Shown in pieces: positions 26,763 to 33,607 of a stretch of DNA of 64,000 bases. Position numbers and translations under genes: made by a program. Source of the stretch: Prochlorococcus sp. AG-388-E21 (lineage in GTDB: Bacteria > Cyanobacteriota > Cyanobacteriia > PCC-6307 > Cyanobiaceae); contig QCGO01000002.1 in NCBI GenBank assembly GCA_003279855.1, positions 186,001 to 250,000 of the forward strand. Direction: 5' to 3'. Position 1 is the stretch's first letter; each line of letters opens with the position of its first letter. The notes under the pieces were generated by a model. That model saw only the letters and a program-made list of their open reading frames with translations. It had not been told where the DNA came from and did no database searches.

Positions 26763-27785
26763 ATGAGTTTGTCGAACACATCCACAAATAATAATGGCCG
26801 CAATTCCGTACCTAGCGAACGTCTATGGTTAAGATCGGAACTTATGGGAACCCAGGTCATTACTACTGATACCGGTAGAAGATTAGGGGTTGTTGGTGAA
26901 GTTGTTGTTGATATCGATAGAAGAGAGGTAGTTGCTCTAGGTCTTAGAGATAATCCTCTCACAAGATTTTTGCCAGGTTTACCTAAATGGATGCCTCTTG
27001 AAAGTATAAAGCAAGTTGGCGATGTAATTTTAGTGGATTCTTTAGATTCTTTGAGTGACGGTTTTTCTCCTGAAAGATATGGGAAAGTTATAAATTGCCA
27101 GGTTATTACGGAATCTGGTCAGCTTCTTGGAAGAGTTCTTGGATTTTCTTTTGATATTGAGACGGGGGATTTAATTTCTCTTGTGATGGGTGCAGTAGGA
27201 GTTCCTCTTTTAGGTGAAGGTGTTTTAAGTACTTGGGAAATTCCTGTAGATGAGATAGTCAGTAGTGGTACTGACAGAATAATTGTTTATGAAGGCGCAG
27301 AGGAAAAATTGAATCAACTAAGTAGTGGATTACTCGAGAAACTTGGGGTTGGCGGTTCTTCTTGGGAAGAAAGGGAAGCAAATAGGTATACAGCAAATCT
27401 TGTGCCAGTAGAGAATCAGTTATTGTCAGGTTCTGAATCAGAAGAACGAAATAATTTTATGGAAGAAATTAAAGAAGAAGAATTTATAGAAGAAGAATTT
27501 ATAGAAGAAGAACTTGAATATGTAGAAATTGAAGCTGCAAAAGAAAAAATAAATAATAAAAAACAACTTTATTTGGATAATGACTCCTCTGAACAATTAG
27601 ACCATCAAACTGATGAAGAAAATACGACAGAATTTGCTGTTCCAAAGCCATCTATATCTAATCGGGCTTCTAAGAGACCTATTCAAAGGTCACAAGAACC
27701 TTTAGATATTGAACCTGTTCAAGAGAAAAAAACAGTCATAGAAAATCCTCAATCAGAATCTGTAGAAATTGATGATCCTTGGTAA
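26763..27785 (+). CDS. Tandem PRC-barrel domain protein with acidic tail
   Basis: Two PRC-barrel modules follow each other: the first from LWLRSELMGTQVITTDTGRR (about 20-95), the second from GKVINCQVITESGQLLG (about 100-180). The remaining third is acidic, low-complexity and probably disordered, containing near-perfect EEEFI repeats, and ends EIDDPW. PRC barrels occur in photosynthetic reaction centre H subunits and RimM; the double-barrel version is common in cyanobacteria with unknown function. The frame is open from a TTG at 26736, but I chose the ATG nine codons in. It follows smc by 45 bp. Confidence 0.8.
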   Translation: MSLSNTSTNNNGRNSVPSERLWLRSELMGTQVITTDTGRRLGVVGEVVVDIDRREVVALGLRDNPLTRFLPGLPKWMPLESIKQVGDVILVDSLDSLSDGFSPERYGKVINCQVITESGQLLGRVLGFSFDIETGDLISLVMGAVGVPLLGEGVLSTWEIPVDEIVSSGTDRIIVYEGAEEKLNQLSSGLLEKLGVGGSSWEEREANRYTANLVPVENQLLSGSESEERNNFMEEIKEEEFIEEEFIEEELEYVEIEAAKEKINNKKQLYLDNDSSEQLDHQTDEENTTEFAVPKPSISNRASKRPIQRSQEPLDIEPVQEKKTVIENPQSESVEIDDPW

Positions 27786-27796
27786 TTATTTAGTAG

Positions 27797-29065
27797 TTAA
27801 CTGAATCTTTTGATCGAATTAAAAATTATGTAAGCCAATTTTTTAACTGCACCAGTTTCTCCTCGTTGTTTTGATAAATTATCTTTTTGCTCATTTAAAT
27901 ATTTTTTATTTTTTATCAGAAATATAGCTTCATTAGCGATTTGTTTTGGTGAAATGTTGCCTATTCTTTCTGGAATAATTAACTTCTTAGCTTTTATATT
28001 TGGCCATGAAAAAAATTTTTTTTTCTTTAAGTACCAATTTTTAATTATAAAAGTGAAGAATTTATTGATAAAAGAAATTTTCCCAATTATTCCGAAGATA
28101 CCGTCCCAAGCATTCATTACATTCAGATGTTGGGTGGGTAGAATAACTATCATGGGTAAAGTAAGTGAAGCTAATTCAGCAGTATTTGCTCCGACTGTGG
28201 TAATTGCAAGATCACATTTTTTTAGTAATTCATAGCAAGGATGTTTATTAATTAAATAAATTTTTGTATTATTTGAGGTTTCAATAACATAATCAAAAAC
28301 GGAACTTTTAATTTGTTTAATTTGTTTTATTTTGGATGAATAATATTTTGATATAGGATTCTTATGACTTTGAAAGAATAAATATTCGCTTGTACTTGTA
28401 GTAGGTGCTATAGGAATAATTAAATTTATATTTTTATTGTTTTTATTAATATGATCAGCCATTTCAAGAAAGAAAGGAATACCTACCGTGAGCTTTGCTT
28501 TTTTAGAACCTGGCAGTAAAGCAATCCACTTTTTTTCTTCAAGATTTAAAGCAATTTCTTTTTTATTCGTGATGTCTGCCATTAAATCGCCAATAATTTT
28601 ACATTTATATCTATATTTTGAAGGAATGCTTTTCTTGACATTTTTATTCATTGCTGCAATAACATTGTTCCAACGTGGCCATCTTGAAATCCATTCAGCA
28701 TATGTGATGTTGATATAACCTAATCTTTTTGCTAACAAAATACTCCAAAATTGATCACCTCCAAGAAAAATAACGATTCCTTTTTGAGGCCATTTTGCAT
28801 ATTGAGCAGGCCTGATCAATAATTTCCAAAAAGTCTTTGCTTCTGTAACTAATTCAAATTTGCGCCATGATTTAGCAACTTCATATTCTTTACCAGTAGC
28901 ATTTGGACACGGTACTAAAACTAATCTTATAAAGAAATTCAGTTTATCAATATTTTTCGAGGTATCATTTATCTTATTAAGATAATCCACTACAGGTCTT
29001 ACCCACGTTGATAATTCACCAGGCCCATTAGAGATAATTACAACTGCAATTGATTCTTTTTTCAT
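27797..29065 (-). CDS. LpxB-related glycosyltransferase-like protein
   Basis: The 422-aa protein (from the ATG at 29065) resembles lipid-A-disaccharide synthase: an N-terminal VVIISNGPGELSTWVRPVV strand-loop, a central IVIFLGGDQFWSILLAKRLGY, and the sugar-nucleotide-binding ALLPGSKKAKLTVG and TVGANTAELASLTLPMIVI. It fits the cyanobacterial LpxB-related family often annotated as hypothetical, distinct from true LpxB. It presumably acts on a lipid or envelope glycan. The frame is open further upstream only because it reads through the tRNA-Leu gene; that extension is rejected. It lies 26 bp downstream of the tRNA on the same strand and may be co-transcribed. Confidence 0.75.
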   Translation of the reverse strand: MKKESIAVVIISNGPGELSTWVRPVVDYLNKINDTSKNIDKLNFFIRLVLVPCPNATGKEYEVAKSWRKFELVTEAKTFWKLLIRPAQYAKWPQKGIVIFLGGDQFWSILLAKRLGYINITYAEWISRWPRWNNVIAAMNKNVKKSIPSKYRYKCKIIGDLMADITNKKEIALNLEEKKWIALLPGSKKAKLTVGIPFFLEMADHINKNNKNINLIIPIAPTTSTSEYLFFQSHKNPISKYYSSKIKQIKQIKSSVFDYVIETSNNTKIYLINKHPCYELLKKCDLAITTVGANTAELASLTLPMIVILPTQHLNVMNAWDGIFGIIGKISFINKFFTFIIKNWYLKKKKFFSWPNIKAKKLIIPERIGNISPKQIANEAIFLIKNKKYLNEQKDNLSKQRGETGAVKKLAYIIFNSIKRFS

Positions 29066-29090
29066 TGCAGTCAATCCAAAATACATTAAA

Positions 29091-29172
29091 TGCGGACGGC
29101 GAGACTTGAACTCGCAAGGCCTAAGCCACACGCTCCTTAGACGTGCGCGTCTACCAATTCCGCCACGTCCGC
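29091..29172 (-). tRNA. tRNA-Leu, anticodon AAG
   Basis: This 82-nt class II tRNA folds completely: acceptor GCGGACG/CGTCCGC, D arm GCGGAATTGGTAGACGC, anticodon stem CACGT/GCGTG (last pair U-G), loop CTAAGGA with anticodon AAG at 29138-29136, a long variable arm (GGC/GCC), T arm GCGAG-TTCAAGT-CTCGC and discriminator A. CCA is not encoded. A34 needs TadA deamination to inosine to read CUU, CUC and CUA. A TATACT box about 45 nt upstream of the 5' end could be its -10. The 5' half is duplicated 923 bp away. Confidence 0.92.
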
Positions 29173-29189
29173 CAAGGGTTTTGGAGCAC
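29133..29189 (-). repeat. Direct repeat copy 1 (tRNA-Leu 5' half plus upstream flank)
   Basis: These 57 nt match 30056-30112 in the same orientation at 54 positions (39 of the 40 tRNA nucleotides and 15 of 17 in the upstream flank). The repeat begins in the anticodon loop/stem, a common breakpoint for tRNA-targeting integrases. Confidence 0.85.
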
Positions 29190-29409
29190 CGTCGGGTGCG
29201 TAAACCTCAAAATTAGTATAGCGGATAGCCTGAAATTGGGGGTCAGTCGCCACACACGCCGTAGTGCCGACCTTGCCTAATGAATATCTGTCATCCTCAG
29301 TTAATACTTTTTATATTCCTTTAGATAATTTATGGAAACTTAAAAAATTATTGTATCCAAGTTTAAAATCAAATTAAGAGTAAAATAAATTATATTGATT
29401 TATCAAAAA

Positions 29410-29874
29410 ATGTCTTATTCAGGGTTAAAAAGTATTTTTTACAAATTAGTTTTGGTTTTATACTTCTACTCTGCTAACCCTGTTTCAGCGGAAAGTGCAT
29501 TAGATGGAAGTTATAAATCAGAATTTTTGATGAGGATGAATATGGTTGTATATCAAGGTAATTATAAGTGTCCAAGAGAAGTTCCAATAAAAATAATACT
29601 TAGAGTAGTTGGTAATCAACTATCAGGATCAATAGAAAATACTCACGAACAATGTAGTGATTGGCAAAATGCCTCAATATCAGGATCTATTGATGATGAA
29701 GGTAATTTTTTAAAAACAAAATTTATTCATAAGGATAAAATATATGGCAGACGTGAAGATGCTTACAAGATAGAAGGTAATATTCTCAGTGAAATGACGC
29801 TAAAAAGTAAATCAAGACAGTTTTGGAAAGATAAGCAATTTAAAGCAACTAAATTTAATGAATTTGGTCTTTGA
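29410..29874 (+). CDS. Orphan secreted protein between tRNA-Leu repeats
   Basis: The product (154 aa from the ATG at 29410) has a Sec-type signal: basic start, hydrophobic core KLVLVLYFYSANPVSA and a likely cleavage after VSA. The mature part is polar, beta-rich in look, with two cysteines (YKCPREVP and EQCSDW) that could form a disulfide, and GNQLSGSIENTHEQC and SISGSIDDEGNF segments reminiscent of a small lipocalin-like or ligand-binding barrel. No family recognised. It is the only gene between the full tRNA-Leu and its truncated copy, so it is probably an acquired or strain-variable gene. The frame also extends to a TTG at 29395. Confidence 0.6.
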   Translation: MSYSGLKSIFYKLVLVLYFYSANPVSAESALDGSYKSEFLMRMNMVVYQGNYKCPREVPIKIILRVVGNQLSGSIENTHEQCSDWQNASISGSIDDEGNFLKTKFIHKDKIYGRREDAYKIEGNILSEMTLKSKSRQFWKDKQFKATKFNEFGL

Positions 29875-30401
29875 GGGAAATATGAGGGAACGCTTTTTTA
29901 GGAAAATTATTATTAACTAAGACTTACTGCTACAGGGTTGTAATTTAGACGACCGCCGTAAGCATCCGACTCTTGCAGATGTGGATAGCTGAGAAATGAT
30001 AAAGGGACTGGAGTTTTAATCCAATCCCTGTATAAGTGCATTAATTTTGTGCACACTCCTTAGACGTGCGCGTCCACCAATTCCGCCACGTCCGCAAAGG
30101 GTTTTTGAGCACAAGGGTGTTCTAAAACCATCAAATTATCATACATTAATCGCATTAATTTGCGATAATATTCCAGAATCTGCTTGGTTTAGATTCTTAA
30201 AACATTTATTTTTAATTAACTAAGTTTTAAATACTTAATAATGACTGATTTTTTCTATTGCATAAATAAATAATTATCCACATATAACGTTTTAGGTTGT
30301 ATTGTTAACCAATGCATTCTTGAAATTCAAAAATTTTATTGAATACTTTTTAAAGTATTTTCAATTTAAATTAATTTTTATTTCTTCAATTTAATTTTGT
30401 A
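29875..30401. other. Gene-free 527 bp between the secreted protein and accC
   Basis: No convincing ORF is present. The stretch holds an imperfect hairpin near 30004-30030 (GGGACTGGA/TCCAATCCC), the truncated tRNA-Leu copy, a 16-bp TCGCATTAATTTGCGA near-palindrome at 30150-30165 and a long AT-rich leader to accC. I read the first half as remnants of an inserted element and the second half as the accC promoter region. Confidence 0.6.
30056..30112 (-). pseudogene. Truncated tRNA-Leu (5' half) with its upstream flank
   Basis: Nucleotides 30095-30056 on the minus strand repeat the tRNA-Leu from its first base through the AAG anticodon and G of the 3' anticodon stem, with one substitution, then diverge. 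The upstream flank is also duplicated, and a TATGATAAT-like -10 lies about 45 nt upstream, so the fragment may still be transcribed. No variable arm, T arm or 3' acceptor strand follows, so it cannot be a functional tRNA. Confidence 0.85.
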
Positions 30402-31751
30402 ATGGTTGAAAAAGTTTTAATTGCTAATCGTGGAGAAATAGCTTTACGAATTATCAGAAGTTGTAGAGAGCTTGATATTGCAACTGTTGCTGTTTATAGC
30501 ACCGTAGATAAAAAGGCATTGCATGTGCAATTAGCAGATGAAGCAGTTTGCGTTGGAGACTCATTAAGTAACAAGAGTTATTTAAATATTCCAAATATCT
30601 TAGCTGCCGCAACATCTAGAGGAGTTGATGCCATTCATCCAGGTTATGGTTTTCTTGCGGAGAATGATAAATTTGCAGAAATGTGTAACGATCATGGAAT
30701 AACTTTCATTGGTCCATCTCCCAATGCTATTAGATCAATGGGAGACAAATCTACTGCTAAAGAGACAATGGAGAGGGTCGGAGTACCAACTGTTCCAGGA
30801 AGTAAAGGTCTATTGTCGAATGTTGAGGAGGCTTACGAAATGGCACAAGAGATTGGATATCCCGTCATAATAAAAGCCACAGCTGGAGGAGGAGGTCGAG
30901 GAATGAGATTGGTTGAAAATAAGGCTAACTTAGAAAAAATGTTTAAAGCAGCTCAAGGCGAAGCAGAAGCGGCATTTGGTAATGATGGTTTATATATGGA
31001 GAAATTTATAAAAAAGCCAAGACATGTTGAAATTCAAATCCTTGCTGATAGGTCAGGTAATGTGGTTCATCTAGGAGAGAGAGATTGTTCTGTACAAAGG
31101 AGACACCAAAAATTATTAGAAGAGTCTCCCAGTCCAGCTATAAACCATTCTCTTAGAAAAAAAATGGGTAATGCCGCCATTGCTGCTGCAAAAAGTATTT
31201 GTTACGAAGGGGCGGGAACTGTTGAATTTTTAGTAGATGATGATAATAATTTTTACTTTATGGAGATGAATACAAGGATTCAAGTGGAACACCCCGTAAC
31301 TGAAATGGTTACTGGTGTTGATCTAATCGCCGAACAAATCAAAATAGCTGGAGGTGACAATTTAGGATTTACTCAAGACGATATTCAATTAAACGGTCAT
31401 GCTATTGAATGCAGAATTAATGCTGAAGATCCCTCACATAATTTTCGCCCATCGCCCGGAAAAATTACTGGATGGCTGCCTCCAGGGGGTCCTGGAGTAA
31501 GGGTTGATAGTCATGTTTATACTGGTTATGAAATACCTCCATTTTATGATTCACTTATAGGTAAATTAATAGTCTGGGGTAAAGATCGTAATACTGCTAT
31601 TAAAAGAATGAATAGAGCTTTAAATGAATGTGCAGTAACAGGAATTCCAACAACAATTAACTTTCATTTATCTCTTCTAAATAAAAGGAAATTTATTGAA
31701 GGCAAAATTCATACAAAATACGTTGAGGAAGAATTATTACCTAACTATTAA
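30402..31751 (+). CDS. accC: Biotin carboxylase subunit of acetyl-CoA carboxylase
   Basis: The 449-aa ATP-grasp enzyme starts with [23 protein letters not shown]. It contains the glycine-rich ATP loop [14 protein letters not shown] (about 158-171) and the catalytic [14 protein letters not shown] segment, and ends at the usual length. It carboxylates biotin on BCCP with ATP and bicarbonate, the first step of fatty acid synthesis. AccB, AccA and AccD are elsewhere. It has a long AT-rich upstream region and is convergent with the yggT-family gene. Confidence 0.97.
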   Translation: MVEKVLIANRGEIALRIIRSCRELDIATVAVYSTVDKKALHVQLADEAVCVGDSLSNKSYLNIPNILAAATSRGVDAIHPGYGFLAENDKFAEMCNDHGITFIGPSPNAIRSMGDKSTAKETMERVGVPTVPGSKGLLSNVEEAYEMAQEIGYPVIIKATAGGGGRGMRLVENKANLEKMFKAAQGEAEAAFGNDGLYMEKFIKKPRHVEIQILADRSGNVVHLGERDCSVQRRHQKLLEESPSPAINHSLRKKMGNAAIAAAKSICYEGAGTVEFLVDDDNNFYFMEMNTRIQVEHPVTEMVTGVDLIAEQIKIAGGDNLGFTQDDIQLNGHAIECRINAEDPSHNFRPSPGKITGWLPPGGPGVRVDSHVYTGYEIPPFYDSLIGKLIVWGKDRNTAIKRMNRALNECAVTGIPTTINFHLSLLNKRKFIEGKIHTKYVEEELLPNY

Positions 31752-31768
31752 TTCAATATGATGCCTTC

Positions 31769-32074
31769 TTAACTTATACTTTTTTGAATGGCTAATTTAA
31801 TTAAACCTTGTTGACCAACTAATATTTCTCTTAAAAAACTTATTATTCCTATCCAAATGACTGGGCCAACATCGACGCCCCCAATGGGAGGAATCAATTT
31901 TCTGGTAAAATTCAAAATAGAACTAGTTGGGATTGCAATTAATAACCAAAAACCTTTATTTAAATCAACTTTTGGGTACCAAGTTAATATTAATCTTATT
32001 AAAAAAACTAGGGTTAGGAATGATAATAGAATTCCTATCGTAAGATCTAAAGCATGCAAATAGTTTTGAGACAA
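31769..32074 (-). CDS. YggT/Ycf19-family membrane protein
   Basis: A 101-aa hydrophobic protein with membrane segments near 10-28 and 65-95 and the family-typical LIRLILTWYPKVDLNKGFWLL and GVDVGPVIWIGIISFLREIL. YggT/CCB3/Ycf19 proteins sit in cytoplasmic or thylakoid membranes; plant CCB3 helps attach heme to cytochrome b6, while others relate to division or osmotic stress. The exact role here is not decidable. It is divergent from psbX with about 90 bp between. Confidence 0.85.
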   Translation of the reverse strand: MSQNYLHALDLTIGILLSFLTLVFLIRLILTWYPKVDLNKGFWLLIAIPTSSILNFTRKLIPPIGGVDVGPVIWIGIISFLREILVGQQGLIKLAIQKSIS

Positions 32075-32164
32075 TGAAATGACAATTGTTTAATCCATCT
32101 TAATAAATATCCCATAAGTTATGATTTAATTCGTATTATAAATTTAGAATTTAATTTTAAAAAA

Positions 32165-32353
32165 GTGATTCAAATTTCAAATCTAATATTAGTGGCTGAT
32201 GTCTCTCCAGAAGTGGCTGGTAGTTCTAGTTTTAATATGATAGCGAGTTTCTTTGCAGCAGCGTTACTTATAGTTATTCCAGCAGCAGCTTTTTTGATCT
32301 TTGTTAGCCAAAAAGATTCACTTGAACGTACTTCAGCTACACGTAGACGCTAG
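32165..32353 (+). CDS. psbX: Photosystem II protein PsbX
   Basis: A 62-aa product with a GTG start. After a longer N-terminal region than in other cyanobacteria (about 22 residues), it has the single membrane helix [22 protein letters not shown] and the highly typical SQKDSLERT stromal end. PsbX binds at the edge of photosystem II near cytochrome b559 and affects QB turnover. It is followed by ycf66 on the same strand. Confidence 0.88.
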   Translation: MIQISNLILVADVSPEVAGSSSFNMIASFFAAALLIVIPAAAFLIFVSQKDSLERTSATRRR

Positions 32354-32385
32354 TTTTTATAAAAGTTTTAAGTAAACTATATATA

Positions 32386-32405
32386 AAGGTGTTTTATTGC
32401 ACCTT
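32386..32405 (+). terminator. Stem-loop between psbX and ycf66
   Basis: AAGGTG and CACCTT form a 6-bp stem around an 8-nt loop, about 33 bp past the psbX stop. It is followed by A, not T residues, so it could act as a processing or stability element rather than a classic rho-independent terminator. Confidence 0.35.
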
Positions 32406-32431
32406 AAAAAAATAAGTTTTGGAGAAAAAAA

Positions 32432-33364
32432 GTGGTCAATGCTAGTCTAAATTGGGCGAGTATTGTAGGCATCGTACTAGCTGTATGTGGAGGTGGCCTA
32501 TATTTTTTGCGGTCGTTTAAACCTGCGCTGGCAAGAGATTATGATGTTTTCTTTGCGGCAATAGGTCTTTTATGTGGAGGGATATTATTTTTTCAAGGAT
32601 GGAGATTAGATCCTATTTTGCAATTTGGGCAATTTTTACTAGCAGGAACTACGGTATTCTTTGCATATGAAAGTGTTCGACTAAGAGGTGTTGCCACTGA
32701 CCAAGCAAGAAGATCTTCTTATTTTGAAGATGATCAGATTCCAGATATTCCTAGAAATTCTTCCAGAAATAGATTTAACGATGATTATGATCAATTTGAA
32801 GATTCTGATAGACCTTCTAGAAGATTCAAACCCCAAGATGATGACTTAGAATATGATTATATGGAAGGTAGATCCCAAAGGAGAAATATTTCAAGAGCTA
32901 TTCCTGAGTCTGCAGTAAGCAGGAGGCGTCCTTCTTCAAGAGACTCTAATCAATTTGAAAATGATGAACCTAAGAGAAGAAGAGATCGGTCTGAGGATAA
33001 TAGCATGAGTGATGAGGATAGAAGAGGAAGATTTGGAGACAGAAGATCATCAAGAAGTGAAATTAAAAGAGGTTCTCGGCCATTATCTAATCAAGAAGTT
33101 TCTAGAAAATCAAATAATTCTTCTCTTAAGGATTCTTCTCCCTCCTCTAATAAACCAGCAAGGTCATCTATAAGGTCTCAGACTTCAAGAGAAAAAGTAG
33201 AAGATGCATCATTTTCTACTAATATAAATCAAGTAAAAAAGCCTCGTCAAACAAGAAGCACAGCAGCTAGCGTAAGATCAACTTCTAAAAATAAAACTGG
33301 AAGATATACTGTAGGCACAAAAAAAAATAAACCAAGAGATAACAGCTCTAGATTTGATGACTAA
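32432..33364 (+). CDS. ycf66: Ycf66 family protein
   Basis: A 310-aa protein with a GTG start. The N-terminal 85 residues hold three hydrophobic segments and the family motifs NWASIVGIVLAVCGGGLYFLR and AAIGLLCGGILFFQGWRLDPILQFGQ. The rest is low-complexity, rich in Arg, Ser, Asp and Lys (RRGRFGDRRSSRSE-like), probably disordered and cytoplasmic. Ycf66 is conserved in cyanobacteria and some plastids with unknown function. Adjacency to psbX suggests a thylakoid role. Confidence 0.88.
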   Translation: MVNASLNWASIVGIVLAVCGGGLYFLRSFKPALARDYDVFFAAIGLLCGGILFFQGWRLDPILQFGQFLLAGTTVFFAYESVRLRGVATDQARRSSYFEDDQIPDIPRNSSRNRFNDDYDQFEDSDRPSRRFKPQDDDLEYDYMEGRSQRRNISRAIPESAVSRRRPSSRDSNQFENDEPKRRRDRSEDNSMSDEDRRGRFGDRRSSRSEIKRGSRPLSNQEVSRKSNNSSLKDSSPSSNKPARSSIRSQTSREKVEDASFSTNINQVKKPRQTRSTAASVRSTSKNKTGRYTVGTKKNKPRDNSSRFDD

Positions 33365-33598
33365 TTAAAATATCCCAGCCCAATTTAGAAATGATTTTTG
33401 ACTTATTAATTCAATTAAAATAATTGTTAAAAATCCTAGCATTGCAAATCTTCCATTTGTTATTTCTGAATAATTGCTCCATCCAAATTTATACTTATCT
33501 TCAATTTCAGTTGATTGATCATCAATTTTAATTTCTTCAGAATTTGTTTTTTCTATATCCATAGCTTCCTCATTTTTTTGTTCTTGATTTGAATTCAT
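33365..33598 (-). CDS. hli: High-light-inducible protein (Hli/SCP)
   Basis: The 77-aa protein has an acidic N-terminal region and one chlorophyll-binding helix with the LHC-superfamily motif: E-I-x-N-G-R-F-A-M-L-G-F (Glu, Asn/Arg ligands) followed by LTIILIELISQ. Hlips bind chlorophyll and carotenoid as dimers and dissipate energy during photosystem II assembly and stress. It is convergent with ycf66, with adjacent ends, and lies just after the ABC transporter on the same strand (10 bp), so it could share that transcript. Confidence 0.92.
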   Translation of the reverse strand: MNSNQEQKNEEAMDIEKTNSEEIKIDDQSTEIEDKYKFGWSNYSEITNGRFAMLGFLTIILIELISQKSFLNWAGIF

Positions 33599-33607
33599 GA
33601 TTATAAT

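Noticed and set aside
27954-28718. Two plus-strand ORFs inside the LpxB-like gene
   Set aside because: Phenylalanine/isoleucine-rich shadows of a minus-strand gene in AT-rich DNA.
29066-29131. N-terminal extension of the LpxB-like ORF
   Set aside because: The extra residues are a translation of the tRNA-Leu 3' half; the start at 29065 avoids the RNA gene.
32386-32405. Rho-independent terminator after psbX
   Set aside because: The stem is followed by A residues, not T; listed only as a weak stem-loop.
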